Notes: generated by a model from the letters alone, not told the origin. A stretch of DNA of 32,065 bases from Asaia bogorensis (GCA_945897335.1 CAMDFP010000015.1:1-32065), one strand, 5' to 3'; counted from the stretch's first letter, positions 7,582-18,205 are shown. Program-made: numbers and translations.

Positions 7582-8418
7582 CTAGTCGATCTTCTCGACC
7601 TCGATCGGCTTCGGCGGATGGATGATGCGTTCGAGCGCGGCAACCAGCGCCAGCTCGCGCCGGCCGGCAGCGACGGTCGCCTCGATCGCTTCCGCCATGC
7701 CTGACGCGGCGAGGCCGAGCGCGTCCGGAACCGAGCCTGAATCGAGGTAGTGGCCGAGGATGAGGGCCGAGATCAGGTCACCGGTGCCGTTGAGCGGCCG
7801 GTCGACGCGAGGCGCCGTCACCCGCCAGAGCCCGCTATTGGTCACTGCCAACGTCGAGATGCGGCCGTTCTCCGGCAGGCCGGTCAGGATCACCGTTCGC
7901 GGTCCATGGCGGCGGAGCGCATGGGCGGCGACACGCGCCGAGTCGAGATCGGTCACGGACATGCCGGTCAGCTGCTCGAGCTCGAACACGTTGGGCGTGC
8001 AGATGTCGGCCAGCGGCACGAGCTTCTGGGCGATCGCTTCCGGCACGCCCGGACGCACGAAGACGCGGCCGCCGTCGCCGATGACCGGATCGAGCAGATA
8101 GATCGCCTTCGGATTGGCGGACTTGGCGGAGGAGACGGCGTCGGCGACGACGGCCGCGGTTCCGGCCTCGCCGAGATATCCAGACAGAACCGCCCGGCAC
8201 TCAGCGAGGACGCCGAGGGCCTTCAGCCCGCGCAGCAGCTCGGCGATCTCCGCCGGCGGCACGACGCGGCCGGAAAAGCCGCCATGCCCCGGGTGGTTCG
8301 AGAAGGCGACCGTGTCCAGGCGCCAAACCTCGTGGCCGAGGCGCATCAGCGGAAGCGCCGCGACCGAGTTCCCGACATGACCGTAAACGACGGAGGACTG
8401 AATGGAGAGGATCGGCAT
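7582..8418 (-). CDS. pdxY: Pyridoxal kinase
   Basis: A 278-residue ribokinase-fold enzyme that phosphorylates pyridoxal to PLP with ATP (vitamin B6 salvage). The N-terminus MPILSIQSSVVYGHVGNSVA is the PdxY/PdxK signature, followed by RLDTVAFSNHPGHGGFSG. The middle segment YLLDPVIGDGGRVFV and the C-terminal LNGTGDLISALILG carry the phosphate-binding loop and catalytic Asp. The ATG at 8418 is chosen over an upstream in-frame ATG because homology starts exactly here. PLP made by this enzyme would serve nearby PLP enzymes (the KamA-like mutase and DgdA), but they are in other operons and this link is not specific. Confidence 0.95.
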   Translation of the reverse strand: MPILSIQSSVVYGHVGNSVAALPLMRLGHEVWRLDTVAFSNHPGHGGFSGRVVPPAEIAELLRGLKALGVLAECRAVLSGYLGEAGTAAVVADAVSSAKSANPKAIYLLDPVIGDGGRVFVRPGVPEAIAQKLVPLADICTPNVFELEQLTGMSVTDLDSARVAAHALRRHGPRTVILTGLPENGRISTLAVTNSGLWRVTAPRVDRPLNGTGDLISALILGHYLDSGSVPDALGLAASGMAEAIEATVAAGRRELALVAALERIIHPPKPIEVEKID

Positions 8419-8592
8419 GGCGCGCGACCATGCCACAGGCCGGGATCGGGGCGAGAAAAAATCCACAACCGCGGGACTGCGTGTTCCCTTTCGGTCCCGT
8501 CGGAACGAATCGGCACCCCATGGATGCGAACGAAAGGCGAGCGCTGCCAGCGGTTGTGGTCGCGCTTTCCGGCGGCCTCAACATCCGGCGTA

Positions 8593-9495
8593 TCACCCTA
8601 GAGCCAGCCAGTCCTCGACCAGGCGGCGGGCGATGGAATCTATCCGCGGAAGATTCTTGCCCTGGGCGGCGAAATTCCGGAGTTCGGCCCGGCTGAACCA
8701 GGCCGCATCCTCCACCTCGCTCTGGTTGAGGCGAATCTCCCGGCTTGCCGCGACCGCATGAAAGCCGATCATCAGCGAAGCCGGGAACGGCCAGGGCTGG
8801 GAGGAGTGGTAGCGAACCTCGCCGACGCGGATTCCAGACTCCTCGTAGACCTCGCGGGCCACCGTCTCCTCCAGGCTTTCGCCCGGCTCGACGAATCCGG
8901 CCAGGGTCGAATACATGCCCGGCGGCCAGGCCTTCTGCCGGCCGAGAAGCGCCCGGTCGCCGTCATGGACCAGCATGATCACGGCGGGGTCGGTGCGCGG
9001 GAAATGGCTGGTCCTGCAATCGGGATTGGTGCAGCGGCGGACATGGCCCGCCTCGACGCTTTCCGTCGGCGCTCCGCAGACCCCGCAGAAGCGGTGGCGT
9101 GCATGCCACCACATGAGGCCGCGGGCATAGGCGAGAAGCGAACCCTCCTCCCGCCCCATCAGCGAGCCGACACGCCGGAGGTCGGTCCACTCGCCGATGC
9201 CCGCGGCGCGGCGCTGCGCTTCTTCCTCGCTCCAATGCGAGACGTCGATGGCGAGATGCAGGCTTTCGCCGCCCTCGCCCAGCACGGCGCGCGTCGGCGC
9301 CTCGTCGAACCAGGAGCGCACGGCATCGAGCGGCAGCAGCGCCGCCCGCGGCGCGTCGCCGGCAATCACCAGGTTGCGGCTCTGCCAGACCGCGACGACA
9401 CGGACGCGATCATCGCCCAGCAGGCGCTCGATCCAGCCATCCTCGGTGCGGAGATGGGCCAGACGATCGAGGCCGCCGCCGGCATAGAAGTTCAT
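8593..9495 (-). CDS. nudC: NAD(H) pyrophosphatase / NAD-cap RNA hydrolase NudC
   Basis: A 300-residue Nudix hydrolase that cleaves NADH to NMNH and AMP; in E. coli it also removes NAD caps from RNA. Domains in order: an N-terminal NudC-like domain, a zinc ribbon with C137-x2-C140 and C155-x4-C160, then the catalytic domain. The Nudix box starts at G200 with E206 and RE(214-215)VYEESG. The NADH-specific SQPWPFPAS motif at residues 232-240 separates NudC from other Nudix enzymes. The length is slightly above that of E. coli NudC because of the N-terminal domain. A small membrane ORF lies 28 bases upstream on the same strand. Confidence 0.96.
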   Translation of the reverse strand: MNFYAGGGLDRLAHLRTEDGWIERLLGDDRVRVVAVWQSRNLVIAGDAPRAALLPLDAVRSWFDEAPTRAVLGEGGESLHLAIDVSHWSEEEAQRRAAGIGEWTDLRRVGSLMGREEGSLLAYARGLMWWHARHRFCGVCGAPTESVEAGHVRRCTNPDCRTSHFPRTDPAVIMLVHDGDRALLGRQKAWPPGMYSTLAGFVEPGESLEETVAREVYEESGIRVGEVRYHSSQPWPFPASLMIGFHAVAASREIRLNQSEVEDAAWFSRAELRNFAAQGKNLPRIDSIARRLVEDWLALG

Positions 9496-9523
9496 GCGAG
9501 TCCTCGACGCTCGGGGGACCGGA

Positions 9524-9664
9524 TCATCTGCGCATCAACGCAAAAGCGCTCCACGCCGCGAAGGCGGCGGCGGCGGCGATCGCCAGTCCCAGGAACGGAT
9601 TCATCTGAAGCTCGATCAGCTCCCAGGCCATGTCGCTGATGAATCCGAAGATGGACGCGAGCAT
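9524..9664 (-). CDS. Small single-pass membrane protein, 46 residues (hypothetical)
   Basis: A short frame from ATG at 9664 to TGA at 9524. The N-terminal 23 residues are amphipathic (MLASIFGFISDMAWELIEL). They are followed by one strongly hydrophobic, alanine-rich helix (about residues 24-43) and a short basic end, MRR. Third codon positions are mostly G or C, as in neighbouring genes. It fills the gap between the GNAT gene and nudC and ends 28 bases before the nudC ATG, so it may share a transcript with nudC. The ribosome-binding site is poor (GGGA about 14 bases upstream), and no homologue is recognised. Confidence 0.42.
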   Translation of the reverse strand: MLASIFGFISDMAWELIELQMNPFLGLAIAAAAAFAAWSAFALMRR

Positions 9665-9703
9665 CGCAGGGAGTTCCCGAAGTGGTGATCTCGGAGCGCG
9701 GCC

Positions 9704-10213
9704 TTAAGCTGCGCCCGTTGCCGATCCCACGTCCAGCGCCTTGACGAAGATCACCTTGCCGTCGCCCGCGGCATAGAAGTCGTCAAGCCGCGCCACCTCG
9801 ATGTAACCGCAGGCGTGGTAGAAGGCGCGGGTCGGGTCGTATTGCGCGCGCGACGACGTGTCGACGTAGAGGCGCCGCCCGCCAATCGCGCGGATCGCGT
9901 CCGTGCACGCCCGCTCCAGCAGCCGCCCGACGCCACCGCCACGACGGGCGGCATTGACGACGATCCAATAGAGATCATGGCTCGCCTCGGTGCCGGCGAT
10001 CGGGCCGAAGCAGACATATCCGACGGCGCGGCCGGCCTCCTCGGCGAAGATGAAGTGATAGCCGCTGCCGGCCTCGCCCTTCGCCAGCGCATCAGCGACC
10101 AGCTCGACCGCGATCTCCTCTTCTGGGCCGGTGAAGAAGCCGGTCGAAGCGACGAGGCGGCGGACGGCATCGCCATCCTCCGGTCGAATGCCTGGGCGAA
10201 GGGTGACGGTCAT
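9704..10213 (-). CDS. GNAT family N-acetyltransferase of the KamA/ATP-grasp cluster
   Basis: A 169-residue GNAT enzyme. Motif A appears as NAARRGGGVGRLLERA (about residues 85-100), and motif B as the region around TRAFYHACGYIEVARL. The ATG at 10213 is chosen because the upstream ligase stop (10218-10220) is 4 bases away; an adjoining GTG is also possible. As the last gene of the four-gene operon, it could acetylate the product of the mutase and ligases. Acetylation of beta-lysine by a GNAT (AblB) after a lysine 2,3-aminomutase (AblA) is known in methanogens. This protein is much shorter than AblB, however, so orthology is not claimed. Confidence 0.88.
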   Translation of the reverse strand: MTVTLRPGIRPEDGDAVRRLVASTGFFTGPEEEIAVELVADALAKGEAGSGYHFIFAEEAGRAVGYVCFGPIAGTEASHDLYWIVVNAARRGGGVGRLLERACTDAIRAIGGRRLYVDTSSRAQYDPTRAFYHACGYIEVARLDDFYAAGDGKVIFVKALDVGSATGAA

Positions 10214-10217
10214 CACG

Positions 10218-11228
10218 TCAGCCGTAGGCGGCACGGCGGGCCGGCTCAAGATCGAGGACGCCGACGATCTCGCGGATGAGATCGGTCTGGCTCCAGCCGA
10301 CGCGGGCGGCGGCCGCGACCAGGCCGGCATCGCTGGCGAGACACGGATTGGCGTTCACCTCCAGCACCCAGGGCCGGCCGTCGGTGTCGACGCGGAAGTC
10401 GATGCGGGCACAGCCCGAGAGCCCGAAGACCCGCCAGCACCGCCGCGCCGCGTCTTCGAGACGGGCGAGCAAGGGGGTCTCGCCGGCGAAGTCGTAGCGT
10501 CTCGGCGTATTGCGATAGGCATGGGAGTCGGGATCCCATTTGGCGGCGTAGTCGACCATGCGCGGCTGGTCCGGCGCGAAGTCGACGAACTCGATCTCTG
10601 CCGGCGGCAGCAGACGCGGCGCCTCGGCGCTGCCGACCAGCGCCAGGTTGAACTCGCGGCCGTCGATGAAGGCCTCGGCGAACCAAGCGCCGCCGAAGCG
10701 CTCGGCACGTGCCGCCTGGATCGCCCGCAGCGACTGACCCTCGCCGATCGAGGTCGCATCCAGCCCGATCGAGGCGTGTTCCCATACCGACTTGACGATG
10801 AATCGGCCGGGCGGAATGCGCCCCGCCGCCAGATCACCGGGCTCGATCCAGGGTGCGGTGTCGATGCCGGACAGCGCCATCGCGCGCTTGGCCGTCAGCT
10901 TGCCAGCGGTCGCGGCGATCGCGTCCACCGAGCAGCCGGTGTAGGCGAGGCCGATCGATTCCAGCACCTGCGGCACCAGGCCGATCAGGTTGCCCTTGCC
11001 GTCGAGCGATTCCACCAGATTGAAGGCGAAAGCCGGCTTCAGCCGCTTCAGCCGGTCGGTGAGGCGCTGCAGGTTGAGATCGACCGGAATCGAGACCGGC
11101 CGCCAGCCGAGCTCGGCAAGGCGGGCCGAGACCTCGGTCACCTGCAGCAGCGTGTCCTGCTCGTCCGGCGGCGCGTCCGGCGCCACCCGGCCGTGGACGA
11201 CGGCGACGGAGCGGCCACCGCTTCTCAT
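10218..11228 (-). CDS. D-Ala-D-Ala-ligase-like ATP-grasp enzyme (second of tandem pair)
   Basis: A 336-residue ATP-grasp ligase expected to join a carboxylate to an amine using ATP. Visible are the N-terminal domain with FAFNLVESLDGKGNLIGLVP, the boundary segment AGKLTAKRAMALSGIDTAPW, the lysine strand RFIVKSVWEHASIG, and the metal-binding strands GCARIDFRVD and WVLEVNANP. The start at 11228 overlaps the stop of the upstream ligase (ATGA) and is preceded by AGGAGAGG. It resembles its neighbour only distantly, so the two probably do different coupling steps. It is not the housekeeping Ddl: no mur or fts genes are present, and the context is an aminomutase operon. The true substrates are unknown. 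Confidence 0.9.
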   Translation of the reverse strand: MRSGGRSVAVVHGRVAPDAPPDEQDTLLQVTEVSARLAELGWRPVSIPVDLNLQRLTDRLKRLKPAFAFNLVESLDGKGNLIGLVPQVLESIGLAYTGCSVDAIAATAGKLTAKRAMALSGIDTAPWIEPGDLAAGRIPPGRFIVKSVWEHASIGLDATSIGEGQSLRAIQAARAERFGGAWFAEAFIDGREFNLALVGSAEAPRLLPPAEIEFVDFAPDQPRMVDYAAKWDPDSHAYRNTPRRYDFAGETPLLARLEDAARRCWRVFGLSGCARIDFRVDTDGRPWVLEVNANPCLASDAGLVAAAARVGWSQTDLIREIVGVLDLEPARRAAYG

Positions 11229-12211
11229 TTGCCTCTCCTGGGGACGCGGCGGCTCGCGGCGTCGACGATCATGCCGATCAGCGTCTGGTAGTCGATGCCG
11301 GCCTGGGTCGCCAGGATCGGCAGGTCCGAGTGAAGCGGATTGAGTCCGGCCAGCGGGTTGACCTCGATGAAGACGGGATTGCCGGCTACATCGCAGCGGA
11401 GATCGATGCGTCCGGCATCCCGGCAGTTCAGCACCTGCCAGGCACGGATGGCGACGGCCTCGGCGGCACGCGCCGTCTCGTCCCGGACCAGCGTATAGTT
11501 GACGCGGGTCTCGCATTCTTCCTTGTTCACAAGGCCGTAAATCGTGCTTTCGGCGGTGCCGAGGAATCCGACCTCGAGCGCGCCGATCGAGCGTGTCTCG
11601 GTGCCCTCGCCGACCATGCCGACAGTAAACTCCCGCCCCGGCAGGAAGGTCTCGACGATCGCCGGCTGCTTGTACGTGGCGATGATGTCGCGGCAGCTCT
11701 CGAACAGATCGGCCTTGCTGGTGACACGCGACTTGCCGCCGATGCCGCGCCCGGTTCCCTCGGCCACCGGCTTCACGAATAGCGGATAGGGAAGATCGAC
11801 GCGCTCGACCTCCTCCGGCTTTGCGATCACGGCGAAGTCGGCGGTCGGGATGCCGTGAGCGCGGACGATGTGCTTGGTCAGGCCCTTGTGCAGGGTGAGC
11901 GCCATGACCAGCGTGTCGGAGAAGGTGTAGGGAATCGCATAGGCGTCGAGCAGCGCCGGCACCTGGGCCTCCCGGCCGATGCCGTGCATGCCTTCGGTGA
12001 TGTTGAACACCAGATCCCAGCGCTTGCCTTCGCTCAGGCGCGTCGCCAGGGCCTTGATGTTGCCGATGCGCTCGACCTGGTGGCCGAGCCCGAGCAGCGC
12101 CCCCTCGATCGATTCGATCGTGTTGACGCTGTCGAACTCGGCGGTCTCCTCGAGGCTGTATCCCGCCTTGAGGTAGTCGTCGCGCAGGTCATAGGTGAAG
12201 CCGACCCGCAT
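11225..12211 (-). CDS. D-Ala-D-Ala-ligase-like ATP-grasp enzyme (first of tandem pair)
   Basis: A 328-residue ATP-grasp ligase. Recognisable parts are DLVFNITEGMHGIGREAQVP (about residues 67-86; the conserved N/E/G of the Ddl-like N-domain), LTLHKGLTKHIVRAHGIPTA, and the glycine-rich nucleotide loop PVAEGTGRGIGGKS. The metal/phosphate strands AGRIDLRCD and VFIEVNPLAGLNPLHSDLPI follow. It starts 12 bases downstream of the kamA-like stop and overlaps the next ligase gene by 4 bases. The family makes dipeptides or similar amide bonds. In this context a beta-lysine carboxylate or amine is the obvious candidate partner, which is inference. Confidence 0.91.
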   Translation of the reverse strand: MRVGFTYDLRDDYLKAGYSLEETAEFDSVNTIESIEGALLGLGHQVERIGNIKALATRLSEGKRWDLVFNITEGMHGIGREAQVPALLDAYAIPYTFSDTLVMALTLHKGLTKHIVRAHGIPTADFAVIAKPEEVERVDLPYPLFVKPVAEGTGRGIGGKSRVTSKADLFESCRDIIATYKQPAIVETFLPGREFTVGMVGEGTETRSIGALEVGFLGTAESTIYGLVNKEECETRVNYTLVRDETARAAEAVAIRAWQVLNCRDAGRIDLRCDVAGNPVFIEVNPLAGLNPLHSDLPILATQAGIDYQTLIGMIVDAASRRVPRRGK

Positions 12212-12223
12212 GGCGGATGCCGG

Positions 12224-13552
12224 CTACTCCGCGGCGCGGGACAGCGCCGCGGTCCGGCGATCCTGTCCCACCCGTCCCTCGGGGTCGGTGTAGCGATACA
12301 CGTTCCCCTCGAAATTGCGGATGAGGAGGTCGTCGCCCTCGCGGCCGACCACATAGTCCGGCAGCAGCGGAATCTTGCCACCGCCGCCGGGCGCGTCGAT
12401 CACGTAGTGCGGCACCGCGTAGCCGGTGGTGTGGCCGCGGAGCGCCTCGATGATCTCGAGTCCCTTGTCGACCGACGTGCGGAAATGCGAGGAACCGGTG
12501 ATCGGATCGCACTGGTAGAGGTAATAGGGCTTGATCCGGATCTTGAGCAACTCGTGCATGAGCTTCTTCATGACCTCGGCGTCGTCGTTGATGCCCTTCA
12601 GCAGCACGGTCTGACTGCCCATCGGGATGCCGTTGTCGGCAAGGCGGTCGGCGGCGAACTTCACTTCCGGCGACACGTCGTCGGGATGCGTGTAGTGGAT
12701 CGACAGCCAGGCCCGGTGCTTGCGCAGGATCTTGGCCAGCTTGGCGGTGATGCGCTGCGGCAGCACGACCGGCACCTTCGAGCCGACGCGCACGAACTCG
12801 ATGTGCGGGATCTCGCGCAGCCGTGAGAGCAGCCAGTCGAGCCGGTCGTCGGAGAGGGTCAGCGGGTCGCCACCGGACAGCAGTACGTCGCGCACCTGCG
12901 GCGTACGCCGCAGATAGGCGAGCGCGTTCTCCCACTGCTTGTAGCTGAAGCTGTATTCGTTACTGCCCTCGCCGACCATGCGGCTGCGCGTGCAGTAGCG
13001 GCAGTAGGTGGAGCAGAAACCGGTGGTCAGGAACAGCACGCGGTCGGGGTAGCGGTGCACCAGTCCCTCGACCTCGGTGTCGTGGTCTTCACCCAGCGGA
13101 TCGTCGGCTTCGCCGGGAGTCTTCAGGTATTCGGTGCCGACCGGGATATGCGTGCGCCGGAGCGGCTGCATCGGATCATCGCGATCGAAGAGGCTGAGAT
13201 AGTAGGGCGTGATGCCGACCGGCAGCGAGCCGCTGTGACGTTCGATCGCGGCGCGCTCGTCCTCCGAAAGATTGAGGATGCGCGACAGGCCGTCGAGCGA
13301 GCGGATACGGTTGCGTACCTGCCATTGCCAGTCGTTCCACTCGGCGAGCGTCGCCTGGGGAAAGAACCGTTTGCGGAAGGCGTTGGTGCGCTCGCTCACC
13401 GGGAACTTCGGCGCGGAGACGCGCTTCTTCGACGAGGCCCTGGTCCCGCCGGAGATCAACCGGCTGGTGAGGGCCTCGATGGCCGCGGCGTTGCTTGAAT
13501 CGCAGCCGCGCGTGAGGATGGTACTCGGAGGCTGTTCGGCGTCGTTCGGCAT
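12224..13552 (-). CDS. kamA: Lysine 2,3-aminomutase (KamA-type radical SAM, PLP enzyme)
   Basis: A 442-residue radical-SAM enzyme predicted to interconvert L-lysine and beta-lysine. C180-x3-C184-x2-C187 (CSTYCRYC) is the 4Fe-4S/SAM site, and LLSGGDPL follows. PGGGGK ends in K393, the expected PLP lysine. D349 (YQCD) and D386 (VIDAPGGGGK) sit 44 and 7 residues before it. That is the spacing of the two Asp residues that hold the epsilon-amino group of lysine in clostridial lysine 2,3-aminomutase, so lysine (not glutamate) is the likely substrate. Length exceeds that of EpmB/YjeK (about 340), and no efp or epmA is nearby. It leads the operon with two ligases and a GNAT. The first 45-50 residues are an uncharacterised extension. 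Confidence 0.94.
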   Translation of the reverse strand: MPNDAEQPPSTILTRGCDSSNAAAIEALTSRLISGGTRASSKKRVSAPKFPVSERTNAFRKRFFPQATLAEWNDWQWQVRNRIRSLDGLSRILNLSEDERAAIERHSGSLPVGITPYYLSLFDRDDPMQPLRRTHIPVGTEYLKTPGEADDPLGEDHDTEVEGLVHRYPDRVLFLTTGFCSTYCRYCTRSRMVGEGSNEYSFSYKQWENALAYLRRTPQVRDVLLSGGDPLTLSDDRLDWLLSRLREIPHIEFVRVGSKVPVVLPQRITAKLAKILRKHRAWLSIHYTHPDDVSPEVKFAADRLADNGIPMGSQTVLLKGINDDAEVMKKLMHELLKIRIKPYYLYQCDPITGSSHFRTSVDKGLEIIEALRGHTTGYAVPHYVIDAPGGGGKIPLLPDYVVGREGDDLLIRNFEGNVYRYTDPEGRVGQDRRTAALSRAAE

Positions 13553-13685
13553 GGGACTCTTGGCTCCGGAAGGAAATGGTCAGTGGTCACCGACCCAAGA
13601 GCGGCATCACACCCAAGCCGACTCGTCCCACCCTGTTGGAGCCACCCCGACTCCTGACCTGACCTTCCGAAAATCCCATCACCGG

Positions 13686-13698
13686 ATCGAACTTCGAT
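13686..13698. promoter_or_regulatory. Inverted repeat in the kamA leader
   Basis: ATCGAA-C-TTCGAT is a perfect 6-bp-arm inverted repeat with a one-base centre. It lies between the candidate kamA promoter and the kamA ATG. It could be an operator half-site pair for a regulator, or chance. No dedicated regulator gene is in the cluster. Confidence 0.25.
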
Positions 13699-13740
13699 TG
13701 GACAGGGCGGACAAGAACTTGGGCACCGCACCCGGGCCCG

Positions 13741-13765
13741 CCCCCTACATAGTGGGGTTTTTTTT
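13741..13765 (+). terminator. Short hairpin followed by T8 (alternative reading of the kamA promoter bases)
   Basis: On the plus strand CCCC (13741-13744) pairs with GGGG (13754-13757), with an inner CT/AG and loop ACAT, and eight T follow directly. This looks like an intrinsic terminator, but no rightward gene ends here. It would need a small transcript from the kamA leader region, and I found no clear rightward promoter for one. Confidence 0.3.
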
Positions 13766-13774
13766 CCTTGTAAA
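13746..13774 (-). promoter_or_regulatory. Candidate promoter of the kamA operon (A-tract spacer)
   Basis: Read leftward: -35 TTTACA (13774-13769), a 17-base spacer holding eight consecutive A, and -10 TATGTA (13751-13746). This predicts a start near 13739 and an untranslated leader of about 185 bases before the kamA ATG. The same bases on the other strand read as a short hairpin plus T8, so a rightward terminator is the competing explanation. Confidence 0.38.
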
Positions 13775-14111
13775 GACTTTCTGACTCGGAAACTCCTGTA
13801 AATACTGAAGAAGTCCTAGTGCTTCCATGGGCGACCTTGGGTTCGTCTGTGATGATCTAAGCAAATCGGCATGGGGCACCCAATGAAGCGGCAAAGTATC
13901 ACTGTAATATCGATTTCCGCGCACGGCGCGAGACCGTGGCGTCAATGCTTGCGCTCGACGCTGCTGTTTGCCCTGCCGGCGTCGAGTCTCCGCCCGAGGT
14001 TCCGCGCGAGTCTTTCCAGTTGAGCGGAGTCCTTGCGCTCGCGACTTCGCTCCCGACGCCGCCTATAGTGTCGATCCCGCCGGCGTCCCCTTCTTCCCGA
14101 ACGAGGTTCCC
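13775..14111. other. Gene-free region between the kamA operon and the GGT-like gene
   Basis: No convincing gene was found here. Bases 13758-13930 are visibly richer in A/T than the rest of the window. They include a 66-codon leftward open frame (13745-13945) whose product shows no domain, no ribosome-binding site and no G/C-biased third positions. A TATAGT hexamer at 14064-14069 could be the -10 of the GGT-like gene, but no -35 sits at the right distance. Confidence 0.5.
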
Positions 14112-15658
14112 ATGGTCGATCGCGTCGAGCATTGGCAGATCGCCAAGCCTGTCACCCGCAGCCGGTCCGGCCTCGTCGCCTCCCAGAGCCGCATTGCCGC
14201 CGAAGCCGGCGCCGAGCTTCTGGCCGAGGGCGGGAACGCGATCGATGCGGCGCTGGCGACCGCTTTCGCCCTGACGGTGACCGAGCCGTGGATGAGCGGC
14301 ATCGGCGGCATCGGCTCGATGATCGTCCACATCGCGAAGGACAAGGCGACCCATGCGGTCGACTACGGGCCGATCGCCGGGCGCGGCATCGATCCCCGCC
14401 GCTATCCCCTGACCGGAAAGCCGGGGCCGGCGGATCTCTTCGGCTGGCCGGGCGTGGTCGATGACCGCAACGTCCATGGCTACGAATCGATCGCGGTGCC
14501 CGGGTCCGTCGCCGGATTCGGACTGGTGCACAGCCGCTTCGGCAAGCTGCCCTGGAAGAAGGTGCTGGCGCCGGCGATCCGGCTCGCCAAGAAGGGAGTC
14601 CGCGTCGATTGGTGGACCACGCTCCAGATCGCCGCCGAAGCCGCCGATCTTCGCCGCGATCCGATCGCGCGGAAGACCTATCTCCGGGACGACCTGCCGC
14701 CAGTGACGACAACGACGGTGACCCCGCCCTATCTCGACCTCGGTCCGCTCGGCCAGACGCTGGAGCGCCTGGCGAAAGCCGGGTGGGAGGACTACTACAA
14801 GGGCGACGTCGCCCAGGCGATTGCCGCCGATCTCAAGGCCGGCGGCTCGGCGATCCGTGCCGAGGACCTCGCCGCCTACACTGCTCGCCTGGTCGAGCCG
14901 ACCACGGTCGAGCGCAACGGCGTCGTGCTCCACACGATGTCCGGCCTCTTCGCCGGTCCGACCTTCAAGGCCGCCTTCGCCAACATCCCGGCGAAGCTCG
15001 GCACCAAAATCGGGGCCAGGGCCTTCGGCGCCTACGCGACTGCGCTCTCCAAGGCCTATGCCGAACGGCTCGAGCGCATGGGCCAGGAGGACGTCAAGGG
15101 CAAGGGCTCGACCACGCACCTCGCCGCGGTCGATGCCGACGGCAACATGGTGTCGCTCACCAACACGCTGCTTTCGCGCTTCGGCTCGCGCTCGGTGCTG
15201 CCGACCACCGGCATCCTCATGAACAACGGCATGATGTGGTTCGATCCGATTCCGGGCCGGCCCAATTCGATCGGCCCCGGCAAGCGCCCGCTGACCAACA
15301 TGTGCCCGGTGATCGGCACCCGCAACGGCAAGGGCTGGTTCGCCATCGGCGGCTCAGGCGGGCGCAAGATCCTGCCGGCGATCCTGCAGATCTGCTCCTT
15401 CCTCTCCGATTTCGACATGAGCCTGGAGGAGGCCTTCCACCAGCCGCGCATCGACGTCTCGGCGCCCGACAAGGCGACCGCCGACTGGCGGCTCGACGCC
15501 AAGACCATTGCCGCGGTCGCCAAGGTGGTACCGACGACCGAGGTCGAGGCCGCCGCCTATCCGGGGAACTTCGCCAACCCGATCGCGGTGCTGCGGAACG
15601 GCCGCTGGAACGAGGGCATGACCAACGTGACGCTGCCGTCGGCCTCCGTCGCCGAGGG

Positions 15659-15662
<4 letters not shown>
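14112..15662 (+). CDS. Gamma-glutamyltransferase-like Ntn-hydrolase with altered substrate pocket
   Basis: A 516-residue protein of the GGT family, which self-cleaves before a threonine to form two chains. The nucleophile is T334 in STTHLAAVD, giving chains of about 333 and 183 residues. The family segments GPGKRPLTNMCPVI and GSGGRKILPAI are present. Key gamma-glutamate-binding residues are not. The Arg of DFREMAP in E. coli GGT is Gly in DYGPIAG (residues 84-90), and the Q-x-x-D of NNQMDDF reads NNGMMWF (371-377). There is no signal peptide, so it is probably cytoplasmic. The activity is more likely another amidase or acylase. The ATG at 14112 is where homology begins, and the stop overlaps the next gene. 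Confidence 0.9.

Positions 15663-18205
<2,543 letters not shown>

Noticed and set aside
10218-12211. Housekeeping D-Ala-D-Ala ligase (ddl) for both ATP-grasp genes
   Set aside because: The context is an aminomutase operon without mur/fts genes, and two divergent copies in tandem are unlike ddl loci.
12224-13552. EpmB-type EF-P beta-lysylation role for the KamA protein
   Set aside because: No epmA or efp nearby. The protein is about 100 residues longer than EpmB, and its partners are ATP-grasp ligases.
13686-13720. TTCGATC on the minus strand resembling a tRNA T-loop in the kamA leader
   Set aside because: The five bases on each side do not pair, and no acceptor or anticodon stem can be formed at tRNA distances.
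13553-13739. Lysine riboswitch upstream of kamA
   Set aside because: I see no arrangement of conserved helices typical of that class, and only a possible leader of about 185 bases.
13745-13945. A 66-codon leftward frame in the gene-free region
   Set aside because: No domain, no ribosome-binding site and no G/C preference at third positions.
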